DNA of 64,000 nucleotides from Blautia sp. (GTDB lineage Bacteria; Bacillota; Clostridia; Lachnospirales; Lachnospiraceae): contig JAPFCU010000016.1 of NCBI GenBank assembly GCA_026169535.1, positions 1 to 64,000 on the forward strand, read 5' to 3'. The position numbers were made by a program, and so were the translations under genes. Position 1 is the stretch's first letter; each line of letters begins with the position of its first letter. This document shows, piece after piece, positions 24,372-33,573 of the stretch. The notes beneath the pieces were generated by a model. The model did no database searches. It saw only the letters and a list, made by a program, of their open reading frames with translations, and was not told the origin of the DNA.

Positions 24372-24944
24372 TTACTTACTGCGGGGAATATCCTGATACT
24401 GTCTTACATAACTGTTGTTTGACATACTGTAGGTTTTCTTCTGATCATCCCGGGGATAATTCATCCCAAGGCGGCCAATGGCAATCTTCTTGATCCTGTT
24501 CAGATCCACATCAGACTTCACCTGGCTCTCATAGGCGTCATTTTCTTCCCGGAGTTCACTTAGCTCCGTTTCAAGAGCCGCTACTGTTTTGATACGGCCG
24601 GTAACATCCGCCCTTAACTGAAGGTAATATACACAGAAAAACAGGACTGCAACTGAGACCACTGTAAGAAATACAACGTATCCCCGCCCCATGCTCATTG
24701 CCTTTCTGCGGTTTCTCTGCGTTGTTCTGCTGACCTCTCTTGCACGACCTGACGCTTTTGCAGAAGCTGCACTCCGAGAACTTTTTCTTTTTTTGTTCTG
24801 TACAGGTCTCCCGGAAGAATATCTTCTGTCAGGAATTTCCTGCAGCCTTCTTGCAGCATTTCCATCTACATACACATTCTGAATGCTTCTGGCATTTTCT
24901 CTGCTTCTTCTGTCTGTCACTGCTCTGTTTGTCCTGTCCATCAT
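24372..24944 (-). CDS. ftsL: FtsL-like septum formation initiator
   Basis: 190 residues. A long basic, Arg/Ser-rich cytoplasmic region (about 90 residues) is followed by one membrane span (YVVFLTVVSVAVLFFCVYYL). An extracytoplasmic coiled coil then follows (VAALETELSELREENDAYES), ending with IAIGRLGMNYP. That arrangement and the position between rsmH and a class B PBP are those of FtsL. FtsL sequences are poorly conserved, so the call rests on topology and location. It should form a complex with DivIB/FtsQ and DivIC. Confidence 0.82.
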   Translation of the reverse strand: MMDRTNRAVTDRRSRENARSIQNVYVDGNAARRLQEIPDRRYSSGRPVQNKKRKSSRSAASAKASGRAREVSRTTQRNRRKAMSMGRGYVVFLTVVSVAVLFFCVYYLQLRADVTGRIKTVAALETELSELREENDAYESQVKSDVDLNRIKKIAIGRLGMNYPRDDQKKTYSMSNNSYVRQYQDIPRSK

Positions 24945-24980
24945 CTATCACTAACTTTCTTTCACTTTCAAAACCTTTGC

Positions 24981-25925
24981 CTACTGCTGCAGCCTGCGCT
25001 CAAAAATACGCAGTTTCGCACTTTTGGACCTGGAATTCTCTTCCAGTTCCTGTTCTCCGGGCAGGATCGGTTTTCGTGTGATCACCTTTCCTTTTGACTT
25101 CTTTCCGCAGACACATACAGGAAAATCAGGCGGACAGGTACAGGGATTTTCGTTTTTACGGAAAATCGTCTTTACGATCCTGTCTTCCAGCGAATGGAAG
25201 GTGATCACACAGATGCGCCCTCCGTCACCCAGCATGTCGATCATCCCGTCCAGAGATTCCCGAAGAACATCCAGTTCCCGGTTCAGCTCAATACGGACAG
25301 CCTGGAAGGTCCTTTTTGCAGGATGACCGCCTGCCGCCTGTATCTTCATAGGTATGGCGCGACGTATGATCTCTGTCAGTTCTCCTGTTGTGCGCACAGG
25401 TTTTTCCTGTCTTGCCGCAACAATATGTTTCGCAATATTCTTTGCAAATTTATCTTCACCGTAATCACGAATGATACGATACAGTTCTTTTTCTTCGTAA
25501 CCATTGATGATGTCTGCCGCTGTTCTGCTCTGTCTCTGATCCATGCGCATGTCAAGAGGCGCGTCTGCCCTATAAGTGAAGCCGCGCTCTTCATTGTCAA
25601 GCTGATAGGAGGAAACTCCCAGATCCAGCACTATTCCGTCTACCTGATGGATACCAAGGTTCTTCAATTCATCTACCATGTAACAATAATTGCTGCGAAT
25701 GATCGTCACCCTGTCTTTATAGGCAGCCAACCTTTCACTCGCAGCAACTATTGCATCCTGGTCCTGATCTATGCCAATAAATCTCCCCTTGGCAGAAAGT
25801 CTCCGGCACACCTCAGAGGCATGCCCTGCACCTCCCAGAGTTCCATCCACGTAGATTCCGTCAGGTTTTACCCTTAAACCCTCAATGGTTTCTTCCAGTA
25901 ATACAGATTTGTGTTTAAATTCCAT
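24981..25925 (-). CDS. rsmH: 16S rRNA (cytosine(1402)-N4)-methyltransferase RsmH
   Basis: 314 residues. [13 protein letters not shown] at the start, the SAM loop [27 protein letters not shown], and [18 protein letters not shown] are diagnostic. It methylates C1402 in the P site of the ribosome. A Cys cluster ([12 protein letters not shown]) in the C-terminal part is usual. It lies between mraZ and ftsL, the conserved order. Confidence 0.97.
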   Translation of the reverse strand: MEFKHKSVLLEETIEGLRVKPDGIYVDGTLGGAGHASEVCRRLSAKGRFIGIDQDQDAIVAASERLAAYKDRVTIIRSNYCYMVDELKNLGIHQVDGIVLDLGVSSYQLDNEERGFTYRADAPLDMRMDQRQSRTAADIINGYEEKELYRIIRDYGEDKFAKNIAKHIVAARQEKPVRTTGELTEIIRRAIPMKIQAAGGHPAKRTFQAVRIELNRELDVLRESLDGMIDMLGDGGRICVITFHSLEDRIVKTIFRKNENPCTCPPDFPVCVCGKKSKGKVITRKPILPGEQELEENSRSKSAKLRIFERRLQQ

Positions 25926-25963
25926 ATCCGTCTCCTGTGTTGGATTTCTTTCCAGCGTAATGC

Positions 25964-26395
25964 TTAAATGATGATACCCATTTTCTGCATGCCTTCTGCA
26001 ATGCTTTCCATATCATCATAGCAGCAGTTTTCGCTCCACTTTTCTCTGCTCCATATTTCAACCTTATTCAGATTGCCGGTAATGACTACTTCTTTTTCCA
26101 GACCAGCAAATTCCCGAAGTGCCTGAGGCACAAGAATTCTCCCCTGCTTGTCCAGTTCACACATAGTCGCTCCCGCAACAAAGAAACGTGAGAAGGTTCT
26201 TGCTTCTTTACTTGTAAGTGGTAAGGCTCTGAGCTTTTCTTCAAAGGCTTTCCATTCATCCATAGGATAAACTGAAAGACAACCATCCAGTCCCTTTGTC
26301 AGCACAAACTCCTCTCCCAGAAGTTCCCTGAATTTAGCAGGAATGATCAGACGCCCCTTCGCATCGATTGTATGGTTGTATTCTCCCATGAACAT
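25964..26395 (-). CDS. mraZ: Transcriptional regulator MraZ
   Basis: 143 residues from the ATG at 26395, with AGGTG six bases upstream; the GTG at 26404 is not needed. Two SpoVT/AbrB-like repeats: [21 protein letters not shown] and [22 protein letters not shown], each with the DxKGR or DxQGR core. MraZ forms a ring and binds direct repeats in its own promoter to control the division cluster. Such repeats are present upstream (26481-26510). Confidence 0.96.
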   Translation of the reverse strand: MFMGEYNHTIDAKGRLIIPAKFRELLGEEFVLTKGLDGCLSVYPMDEWKAFEEKLRALPLTSKEARTFSRFFVAGATMCELDKQGRILVPQALREFAGLEKEVVITGNLNKVEIWSREKWSENCCYDDMESIAEGMQKMGIII

Positions 26396-26480
26396 GTAAC
26401 TCACCTACTCTCGGAAAGTACGATTCTCCCCTTCGTACTTTTCAGCAGAAATGGACAGGTCTGCCATGTTCCTTCCATTC

Positions 26481-26510
26481 GCTACCACTTTTCACCACTT
26501 TCTACCACTT
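26481..26510 (-). promoter_or_regulatory. MraZ operator: three GTGGT direct repeats
   Basis: On the minus strand AAGTGGT occurs three times at an exact 10-bp spacing (accact at 26485, 26495 and 26505 on the + strand). This is the arrangement reported for MraZ sites. The repeats begin within a few bases of the predicted transcription start, which fits autorepression. Confidence 0.8.
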
Positions 26511-26519
26511 ATGCAACCA

Positions 26520-26548
26520 TTCTACCCTATTTATGTGGAAAATACAAG
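26520..26548 (-). promoter_or_regulatory. Promoter of the mraZ-led division cluster
   Basis: TTGTAT (26543-26548), 17-bp spacer, TAGAAT (26520-26525), just upstream of the MraZ repeats. Confidence 0.75.
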
Positions 26549-26586
26549 TGGGAATCTCAGGTTTTTTCGTTCAGGATTAAAAACAA

Positions 26587-26627
26587 ACAAGGGAAACCTG
26601 CGGCCTGGTGCTGCAAATTTCCCTTGT
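26587..26627 (-). terminator. Terminator of the lgt-like gene
   Basis: Outer arms ACAAGGGAAA/TTTCCCTTGT with an inner TGC/GCA pair, followed on the minus strand by TTTGTTTTT. Confidence 0.85.
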
Positions 26628-26662
26628 GTCCTTATATTATTTCTGTTTTTTCTATTAATTCA

Positions 26663-27862
26663 TCAAGCTTTCTGCTCATCTTCAGACACCTGGAAAGATC
26701 CTCCCGATTCTGTATCATTCCGTTGAGCTTCCTGCGGCAGCGTTTTATCTTCCTCTTTAGCTTCTTCCTGCTGCCCCTCTTTCTTTCCTCCATCTGTTCC
26801 GGATTCCATTTCTTTTTCAGATTTCTCATCTGTTTCTGCATGTTCAGAACCCTCGTTTTCTTCGGTCTTTTCCTTTCTGCCGGACAGATCTGTCCCCAGA
26901 AATTCATGAGAAACATCTTCGTAGGTATGGATTTCGTCATAATTCAATCCTGACCTTTTGTCACCGGAATCATAGGTCTCTTGCCTGCGTCGTCTGTATT
27001 TCTCCCGTTTTTTCGAAAGACTCCTGCGAACAGCTGCGGTAATCCATAAAATCACTGCTGTAACCATATATACAAACGGCAGTACAGGTATCTCAGTTTT
27101 CGGAATCATAAATCCTGCCGGGCCGAGCCATCCCATCACAGCAGTCCCGAGAAAATATCCTGCCAGATATCTGAGAAAAATCTCTCCTGCATATTTTTTT
27201 CTGCGGGTATAAGAAAGCAGAATAACAAACAAAAGCAAAAACCAAAAACTTTCATAAAGAAACAACGGGTGAACCTGGATATAAGAAATCCCCTCTGCTT
27301 CTGCCAGATGCGACTGCATCAAAGGAGTAATCTGGCTTTTATCTACAGCCGCTGCAGGGATCTGCATCGCAAACAACGTATCTGTATATTCGCCAAAGGA
27401 TTCCCGGTTAAAGAAGTTTCCCCATATTCCTATTATCTGCGTAATCAGAAGTCCTATACTGGCAGTATCTGCCAGCCGCATAAAGGAGACTTTACGGATA
27501 CGGCAGTAAACTGCCCCAAAAAGCATTCCGCCCAGAAGTCCTCCCAGAAAACTCATTCCGCCACTGGTAATATCCAAAAATTCTGAAATTGTTTTTCCTG
27601 AAAACAACTCCCAGTGAAGCACTATATATAGGAGCCGTGCTCCGATCATACCTCCGATCAGAGAAGGAATCATCATTTCCAGACACAGGTTCGGATCCTC
27701 TTTTTTTCTTTTTGCATGAAGGATCATATAAACCAGGGCTATCAGCATTCCTATAGTGATCAGCATTCCATAAAAGGTAATCTCAATTCCAAAAAGAGAG
27801 ACGGAACGGCCCACGTATCTGAAATCTATATCCAGATTTGGAAATCGAATTGATGTATTCAT
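26663..27862 (-). CDS. Divergent prolipoprotein diacylglyceryl transferase (Lgt-like) with charged C-terminal extension
   Basis: 399 residues from the ATG at 27862 (AAAGGTG five bases upstream). The first 280 residues are an Lgt fold with seven or so membrane spans: ITFYGM (the family Tyr), GARLLYIVLHW, GGMSFLGG, GNFFNRESFG and HPLFLYES. Several family-critical positions differ. The His of GGMSFHGG is Leu. The Arg before GNF (E. coli R143) is Ile. The Arg/Glu pair near the C-terminus (E. coli R239/E243, typically LGRxxxE) is LGTAVMG. The conserved Asn, Glu and Gly of GNFxNxExxG are kept. A Lys/Glu-rich tail of about 115 residues follows, which ordinary Lgt lacks. It may be an impaired or altered-specificity paralogue. 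Confidence 0.78.
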   Translation of the reverse strand: MNTSIRFPNLDIDFRYVGRSVSLFGIEITFYGMLITIGMLIALVYMILHAKRKKEDPNLCLEMMIPSLIGGMIGARLLYIVLHWELFSGKTISEFLDITSGGMSFLGGLLGGMLFGAVYCRIRKVSFMRLADTASIGLLITQIIGIWGNFFNRESFGEYTDTLFAMQIPAAAVDKSQITPLMQSHLAEAEGISYIQVHPLFLYESFWFLLLFVILLSYTRRKKYAGEIFLRYLAGYFLGTAVMGWLGPAGFMIPKTEIPVLPFVYMVTAVILWITAAVRRSLSKKREKYRRRRQETYDSGDKRSGLNYDEIHTYEDVSHEFLGTDLSGRKEKTEENEGSEHAETDEKSEKEMESGTDGGKKEGQQEEAKEEDKTLPQEAQRNDTESGGSFQVSEDEQKA

Positions 27863-27875
27863 AAAAACACCTTTA

Positions 27876-28973
27876 TCATACATTGAAACGGAACAGGATC
27901 ACATCGCCATCCTGAACCACATATTCCTTACCTTCCATTCGTACAAGACCTTTTTCTCTGGCACCTGCGTAAGAGCCGCAGTCCAGGAGATCTTTATAAT
28001 TTACAACCTCAGCCTTAATAAATCCACGTTCAAAGTCTGTATGAATCTTTCCTGCTGCCTGAGGAGCCTTTGTACCGATTTTAATAGTCCAGGCTCTTGT
28101 TTCATCTTCTCCGGAAGTAAGGAAGCTCATAAGCCCAAGAAGACTATAGCTTGCACGCACCAACTTCTCAAGACCGGATTCGGTCAGTCCAAGATCTTCC
28201 AGAAACATTTTTTTCTCATCATCATCCAGCTGAGAGATTTCTTCTTCAATCTCTGCACAGATTACAAAAACCTCGCTTTTCTGCTGGCTGGCATATTCCT
28301 TCACAGCCTGTACGTGAGGATTGGATGCCGCGTCATCTGCAAGCTCATCCTCTGCTACATTAGCTGCATAGATCACAGGCTTCCAGGTAAGAAGATTATA
28401 AGTTCCCATCCATGCTTCTTCATCCTCTGTTTCCATTTCCATGGTGATGGCCATTTTTCCCTCTTCCAGATGAGCCTTTACTTTCTGAAGGAACTCCAGT
28501 TCTTTTGCAGCTTCTTTATCCATTCTGGCAGTCTTTGTCACCTTGGCAAGTCTTCTCTCCAGAATTTCCAGATCAGAAAATACAAGTTCCAGATTAATTG
28601 TCTCTATATCACGAAGGGGATCAATGCTTCCATCTACATGGATCACATTAGGATCTTCAAAGCAGCGCACCACATGAACAATTGCGTCTACCTCACGAAT
28701 ATTGGCAAGAAACTGGTTTCCCAGACCTTCTCCCTTTGATGCTCCTTTTACAAGTCCTGCAATATCTACAAACTCGATCACTGCAGGAGTCACCTTTTTT
28801 GAATGATAAAACTCACCCAGGAGATTCAGTCTCTCATCCGGTACTGTAACAATTCCCACATTCGGATCAATGGTACAGAAAGGATAGTTTGCAGACTCTG
28901 CTCCTGCTTTTGTCAAAGAATTAAAAAGTGTACTCTTGCCCACATTCGGCAGTCCTACGATACCAAGTTTCAT
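27876..28973 (-). CDS. ychF: Obg-like ATPase YchF/OLA1
   Basis: 365 residues. Walker A is [12 protein letters not shown], switch region [10 protein letters not shown]3 is [20 protein letters not shown], and the base-recognition motif is YAANVAED rather than NKxD, which gives ATP preference. A coiled-coil insert and a C-terminal TGS domain ([15 protein letters not shown]) follow. It binds ribosomes and takes part in stress responses. It has its own promoter; the lgt-like gene follows after 13 bp. Confidence 0.97.
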   Translation of the reverse strand: MKLGIVGLPNVGKSTLFNSLTKAGAESANYPFCTIDPNVGIVTVPDERLNLLGEFYHSKKVTPAVIEFVDIAGLVKGASKGEGLGNQFLANIREVDAIVHVVRCFEDPNVIHVDGSIDPLRDIETINLELVFSDLEILERRLAKVTKTARMDKEAAKELEFLQKVKAHLEEGKMAITMEMETEDEEAWMGTYNLLTWKPVIYAANVAEDELADDAASNPHVQAVKEYASQQKSEVFVICAEIEEEISQLDDDEKKMFLEDLGLTESGLEKLVRASYSLLGLMSFLTSGEDETRAWTIKIGTKAPQAAGKIHTDFERGFIKAEVVNYKDLLDCGSYAGAREKGLVRMEGKEYVVQDGDVILFRFNV

Positions 28974-29071
28974 TTTCTCTATTTCCTCCTATAAATCCTG
29001 TCATTTCACTTATCTTCAGTCTGTCCTGTATCTTAAACAAGCACAGATCTGCGTTTAATACAGTATCTTAT

Positions 29072-29100
29072 ATTGTACCATACCATTTCAGCTTTGTGAA
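29072..29100 (-). promoter_or_regulatory. Promoter of ychF
   Basis: TTCACA (29095-29100), 17-bp spacer, TACAAT (29072-29077), with TG one base before the -10. No other gene lies in this 190-bp gap. Confidence 0.7.
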
Positions 29101-29163
29101 TATTCAGCTTCTATTTCAGCTTAAAATTCTTTTTTATTCGTCTGAAACGGCCATTCTTTTCTA

Positions 29164-29832
29164 TCAGTCTTTTGTCATAAGCATCAAAAGGATCCCTTTG
29201 TCAAATTCTATGGTGGCTTCTTCCTGAGCAATCTCATTACTTACAGTCAGTCCACTGTCCGAGGCAGTCAGATAATGACGATCCAGAGGATACTTAAAAC
29301 CTTTTAAAGTCAGTCCCGGCACATCCCCGTTCAGCGAAAAAAAGGACACATATTTTCCGAACTGCTCTGTTTTTTTCAGTATAGTTCCGCTTTTGACCAA
29401 TTTCATATAGTTCCAGGGATCTGCCAGAATGATCTCGACTCCTCTTTCTGCACCTAATACCAGAAGACCAAAATTAGCAAGCAGATGATCGATCCTTTTT
29501 CCTGTTGCACCCAGCACAAAAATCAGTTCGGCTCCTCTGTCCATAGCAAAGCACACTGCAGACTGAGTATCTGAATCGTCTTTCTCCGGCTTCAGCCTTA
29601 TGATTTCTGTATTCGCAAGAGTTTCCAGATATTCCATTCCTTCTGAAGAAAGGCTGTCAAAATCTCCTATGGCTGCATCTGGAATTAAACCAGTATTTCT
29701 AAAAAATTCCAGACCTCTGTCTGCAGCAATCCTCCAGGTGTCTTCTGTTGTATTTTTTTTCAAAAAATCGAGGGCAAAATCTGTATCGATATTGCCCCCG
29801 CTTACAATCACTGCATTTTTCATATGTTTCAC
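29164..29832 (-). CDS. thiN: Thiamine pyrophosphokinase
   Basis: 222 residues. AADRGLEFF, AIGDFDS and LKPEKDDSDTQSA (the metal and pyrophosphate site), then LGATGKRIDHLLANF, match the eukaryote-like TPK family used by Firmicutes. It converts thiamine to thiamine diphosphate. The likely start is a GTG at 29832 whose last two bases open the rpe stop (GTGA), with AGAGG seven bases upstream; the next ATG is at 29823. It closes the long operon that begins upstream with priA/def. Confidence 0.94.
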   Translation of the reverse strand: MKHMKNAVIVSGGNIDTDFALDFLKKNTTEDTWRIAADRGLEFFRNTGLIPDAAIGDFDSLSSEGMEYLETLANTEIIRLKPEKDDSDTQSAVCFAMDRGAELIFVLGATGKRIDHLLANFGLLVLGAERGVEIILADPWNYMKLVKSGTILKKTEQFGKYVSFFSLNGDVPGLTLKGFKYPLDRHYLTASDSGLTVSNEIAQEEATIEFDKGILLMLMTKD

Positions 29833-30503
29833 TGAATATCCTCTTGAATATGTTCCATTCTCTTCTTAATGTTACGCACATTAGATTTAAGATCTCCATT
29901 GAACACATAAGAACCTGCAACCAGAAGATTCGCTCCTGCTCTCATAACGGTCTCCATGGTCTCATCATTGATTCCACCATCAACCTGAATGTCTACATCC
30001 AAATCTTCTTTTTCAATCAGCTCACGGAGCTCGCAAATCTTCTCTGTACAATCATCAATGTACTTCTGTCCTCCGAATCCCGGCTGGACTGTCATAACCA
30101 GCACCATATCTACGTCACTGAGAAGATGACTGATATCATTGACCGGAGTTGCCGGCTTGATGGAAATGCCAACCTTCACTCCTGCATCACGGATCAGTTC
30201 AATCGCACGTTCCAGATCTTCACAGGCTTCCGCATGTACTGTAATAGAATCTGCACCACAATCTACAAAATCCTGAATATAACGCTCCGGAGCAGACACC
30301 ATAAGATGTACATCAAAAAACATATTGGATTCTTTTCTGATAGAACGGATCACTGGCATTCCAAATGAAATACTTGGAACAAAATCTCCATCCATTACAT
30401 CAATGTGAAGCCATTTTACTCCTTCATTCTCCAAAGTCTGTATCTGCTGGCCCAGTCGATTAAAATCTGCTGATAAAATCGAGGGACATAAATGATAGTC
30501 CAT
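29829..30503 (-). CDS. rpe: Ribulose-phosphate 3-epimerase
   Basis: 224 residues, a full TIM barrel. LCPSILSADF (active Ser), WLHIDVMDGDFVPSISFG (metal His and Asp), DVHLMV, VMTVQPGFGGQ and DIQVDGGIN (second Asp) are all present. It interconverts ribulose- and xylulose-5-phosphate. It lies four bases after rsgA, the common Firmicute order prkC-rsgA-rpe-thiN. Confidence 0.98.
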   Translation of the reverse strand: MDYHLCPSILSADFNRLGQQIQTLENEGVKWLHIDVMDGDFVPSISFGMPVIRSIRKESNMFFDVHLMVSAPERYIQDFVDCGADSITVHAEACEDLERAIELIRDAGVKVGISIKPATPVNDISHLLSDVDMVLVMTVQPGFGGQKYIDDCTEKICELRELIEKEDLDVDIQVDGGINDETMETVMRAGANLLVAGSYVFNGDLKSNVRNIKKRMEHIQEDIQ

Positions 30504-30507
30504 GTGA

Positions 30508-31386
30508 TTAATATCTCCTTTTCTCTTTCAATTCTTCATATAAACTCAAATAATCTTCATATCTTAATCTGCTGATTTCTTCAGATTCAAGAGCTTCCTT
30601 CACCCGGCATCCCGGCTCATGGATATGTCTGCATCCCAAAAACCGGCATTGTCCTTCATATTTCTGAAATTCCGGGAAATAATCTTTAAGCTCCTGTTCT
30701 TCCATATCTGTAAGATATAGGGAAGAAAATCCTGGTGTATCCATAAGATATGTGTGTTCCCCTATGGGAATCACCTGTGAATGGCGGGTAGTATGTTTTC
30801 CGCGTTTTAATTTTCTGCTGATCTCTCCGGTTTCCATCTGGACTTCCTTCTGAAGAAGATTTGTCAAAGATGATTTTCCTACACCGGACGGACCTGCAAC
30901 CACTGTTGTCTTTCCTTTCAGGATACTTCTTATTTCTTCTATTCCTTCGTTATGAAGCGCACTGGAAAGAAGCACCTGATATCCACATCCTTTATAGATA
31001 TCATAAAGTTCTCTGACTTCTTTTTCTTCTGCCAGATCTTTCTTGTTAAAACAGATTACAGCAGGTACTCCTGCCTGTTCCATCATGATCAGGAATCTGT
31101 CAAGAAGCATAAAATTTGGTTTCGGATCCTCCATTGCAAAGATTACAAATGCCTGATCCACATTAGCCACAGCCGGGCGGATCAGGGAATTTTTTCTGGG
31201 AAGTATCTTCACCAGATTCCCTTCTTTTTTTTCCTGATCCAGCACTGTGATCTCCACATTATCTCCTACCAGCGGTTTCTGGTTCTCCTTTCGGAAAATC
31301 CCCTTTGCCCTGCATTCATAAACCTCTCCGTCTTCTCCATATATATAATAGAAGCCGGCGATACCTTTTATGATCTTACCTTCCAT
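30508..31386 (-). CDS. rsgA: Ribosome small-subunit-dependent GTPase A
   Basis: 292 residues. An OB-fold N-terminus is followed by a circularly permuted GTPase: G4 (FNKKDL) comes first, then G1 GPSGVGKSSLTNLL and G3 DTPGFSSL. The zinc site CRFLGCRHIHEPGC closes it. It releases RbfA-type factors late in 30S assembly. It follows prkC after three bases. Confidence 0.97.
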   Translation of the reverse strand: MEGKIIKGIAGFYYIYGEDGEVYECRAKGIFRKENQKPLVGDNVEITVLDQEKKEGNLVKILPRKNSLIRPAVANVDQAFVIFAMEDPKPNFMLLDRFLIMMEQAGVPAVICFNKKDLAEEKEVRELYDIYKGCGYQVLLSSALHNEGIEEIRSILKGKTTVVAGPSGVGKSSLTNLLQKEVQMETGEISRKLKRGKHTTRHSQVIPIGEHTYLMDTPGFSSLYLTDMEEQELKDYFPEFQKYEGQCRFLGCRHIHEPGCRVKEALESEEISRLRYEDYLSLYEELKEKRRY

Positions 31387-31389
31387 AGG

Positions 31390-33573
31390 TTATTGCGCCT
31401 TTTCAAAAGTAAGAGGATAAGAACCAAGCTGCTGATATTCTCCGTTGACCATTTCATAAACACAAAGGGTTCCCTGGCTTACGCCCGGTACTCCTGTGAT
31501 GTCAAGCTTGTACGGGAACGTAAGTGCCTGTCCCTCTGATACAGTTGTTGCCTGTGATACACCGGCATTGTCCTGTATCAATTCCAGACGAAGCGCTCCT
31601 CCATTGTATCCCTGAGGAGTGTTCAGACTTTGTGTACATTTCCACACTTCACCGTTTGCAGCTGCTTGCTGCTGTGCTGCATTTGAAACGCCCTCTGTTT
31701 GTGTGGAATTGCCTGTTTCTGATTCAGATGACTGGCTGCTGCCGCTTATAACAAGGCTTATCGGCTGATCCGGATCTGCCGCCTCACCAGCCTCCAGACT
31801 CTGAGAAATCACCTGTCCTTCCGGTACGTCTGCACTCTGTTCCTTTGTGATCTGGATATCCATCCATTTTCCCAGCAGGGTTACTGCCTCCTCTTCTGTC
31901 TTTCCAACTACATCTGGAACAAGAGCACTGTCTCCACGGTCAAGTCCACGGCTGACTGTCATTGTAATCGTATCTCCTGCCTTTACAACTGTACCTTCTT
32001 CCGGAAAGATTGCAATTACATATCCAGGTTCTACTACAGGATAATCTGTACCATCATCTTCACTATATTCTTTCTGAACATTTATACTCAGACCTTTTTC
32101 TTCCAGAGATTTCTGGATTGCATAAGCAGTCTGTCCATCTACAGAAGGAATGGTAACTTCTTCCTGACCTTTACTGATATAGTATCTTAATGTAGTATAG
32201 GCTTCTACCTGAGTTCCGGCCGGGATATCCTGAGATGAAATACGTCCCTTTTCCTGAGTAGATGCTTCCTCACCTACCATCTGAGTACCGATCTGAAGGC
32301 CGTCCATAAGCGCTTTTGCCTCTGCCTCTGTCTTTCCGACAAGATCCGGAACTGTTACCATAGCATCTTTATTGTTGTCCACAGACTGCTGCTGTACCTG
32401 TCCATTTTCTTCTTTTTTATCAAAAACACCTGTCTTTTTCACCACAAAGAAAATGACGCCGGCAAGTACTACAGCTCCTACCAGAAAACCTAAAATCGTA
32501 ATGATCCTGCTCTGAGATTTACGTTTTTTCTTCTTTCTTTCCCTGGCTGCTGCCCGCCTGCGCTGATATTCTTCTTCATCATCGCCATCATCGTAATCAG
32601 TCTCGTACTCTTCATCCTCGAGCTGAGCCACTTCCGGTTTTCTCTGAGCAGAACGGTTCTTCTGGGTATGTTTGATTTCTCCCAGTTCTTCATCAGAAAT
32701 CACAACTGTCTTGGCATCTGTATCCACATCGCTGTGTTTTACAAAATCCCCCTGGGGATCAATAAGAGAATGCTTCAGGTCTGCAATCACATCTTCCATT
32801 TTTTCATATCTGCGCCCTACACTCTTCTGGGTACATTTAAAAATAATCTGTTCCAGACTATATGGAAGATTTTCTGTATAAACACTTGGCGGAACCATTT
32901 CCTCCTGAAGATGTTTAATGGCAATGGCAACTGTTGTATCACCGTCAAATGGAACTCTTCCTGTTACCATCTCATACAAAGTGATACCAAGGGAATAAAT
33001 ATCAGACTTTTCGTCACTATATCCGCCACGTACCTGCTCCGGAGAGCTGTAATGAACGGATCCCATTACATTTGAACTGATCGTATTGGATGAAGCAGCT
33101 CTTGCAATACCAAAATCTGTTACTTTTACCTTTCCGTCTGTAGAAATAATAATATTCTGCGGTTTCACATCACGATGGACAATTCCATGATTATGTGCCG
33201 CTTCCAGTCCCATAGAAACCTGGATTGCAATACTGGTCGCTTCTTTAATGGAAAGTTTTCCTTTTTTGGCGATATATTCTTTCAGAGTGATGCCTTCGAT
33301 CAACTCCATAACAATATAATAAACGCCTTCATCATCGCCTACATCGAATACATTGACAATATTCGGATGTGTCAGTCCGGCTGCTGCCTGTGCCTCGCTT
33401 CGGAATTTGCGGATAAAAGTCTTATCCTCTCTGAATTCCGGTTTCAGCACTTTTACCGCTACAAAACGGTTCAGCTTATGATCTTTTGCTTTGTACACAT
33501 CAGCCATGCCGCCTGTGCCAATTTTCCCTAAAACTTCATAGCGTTCTGCTATGATCATTCCTGCTTTTAACAT
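31390..33573 (-). CDS. prkC: PASTA-domain Ser/Thr protein kinase (PrkC/Stk1)
   Basis: 727 residues. Kinase domain at the N-terminus: GTGGMADVY loop, VAVKVL lysine, HRDVKPQN catalytic loop, DFGIARA, SPEQVRGG. An acidic juxtamembrane region leads to one membrane span (IITILGFLVGAVVLAGVIFFVV, about 355-375). Three PASTA domains follow, each opening with VPDLVGKT, IPSVDGQT or VPDVVGKT, then a Ser/Thr linker and a terminal beta domain. PASTA domains sense muropeptides or lipid II outside the cell. It overlaps stp, its phosphatase, by seven bases. Confidence 0.97.
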   Translation of the reverse strand: MLKAGMIIAERYEVLGKIGTGGMADVYKAKDHKLNRFVAVKVLKPEFREDKTFIRKFRSEAQAAAGLTHPNIVNVFDVGDDEGVYYIVMELIEGITLKEYIAKKGKLSIKEATSIAIQVSMGLEAAHNHGIVHRDVKPQNIIISTDGKVKVTDFGIARAASSNTISSNVMGSVHYSSPEQVRGGYSDEKSDIYSLGITLYEMVTGRVPFDGDTTVAIAIKHLQEEMVPPSVYTENLPYSLEQIIFKCTQKSVGRRYEKMEDVIADLKHSLIDPQGDFVKHSDVDTDAKTVVISDEELGEIKHTQKNRSAQRKPEVAQLEDEEYETDYDDGDDEEEYQRRRAAARERKKKKRKSQSRIITILGFLVGAVVLAGVIFFVVKKTGVFDKKEENGQVQQQSVDNNKDAMVTVPDLVGKTEAEAKALMDGLQIGTQMVGEEASTQEKGRISSQDIPAGTQVEAYTTLRYYISKGQEEVTIPSVDGQTAYAIQKSLEEKGLSINVQKEYSEDDGTDYPVVEPGYVIAIFPEEGTVVKAGDTITMTVSRGLDRGDSALVPDVVGKTEEEAVTLLGKWMDIQITKEQSADVPEGQVISQSLEAGEAADPDQPISLVISGSSQSSESETGNSTQTEGVSNAAQQQAAANGEVWKCTQSLNTPQGYNGGALRLELIQDNAGVSQATTVSEGQALTFPYKLDITGVPGVSQGTLCVYEMVNGEYQQLGSYPLTFEKAQ

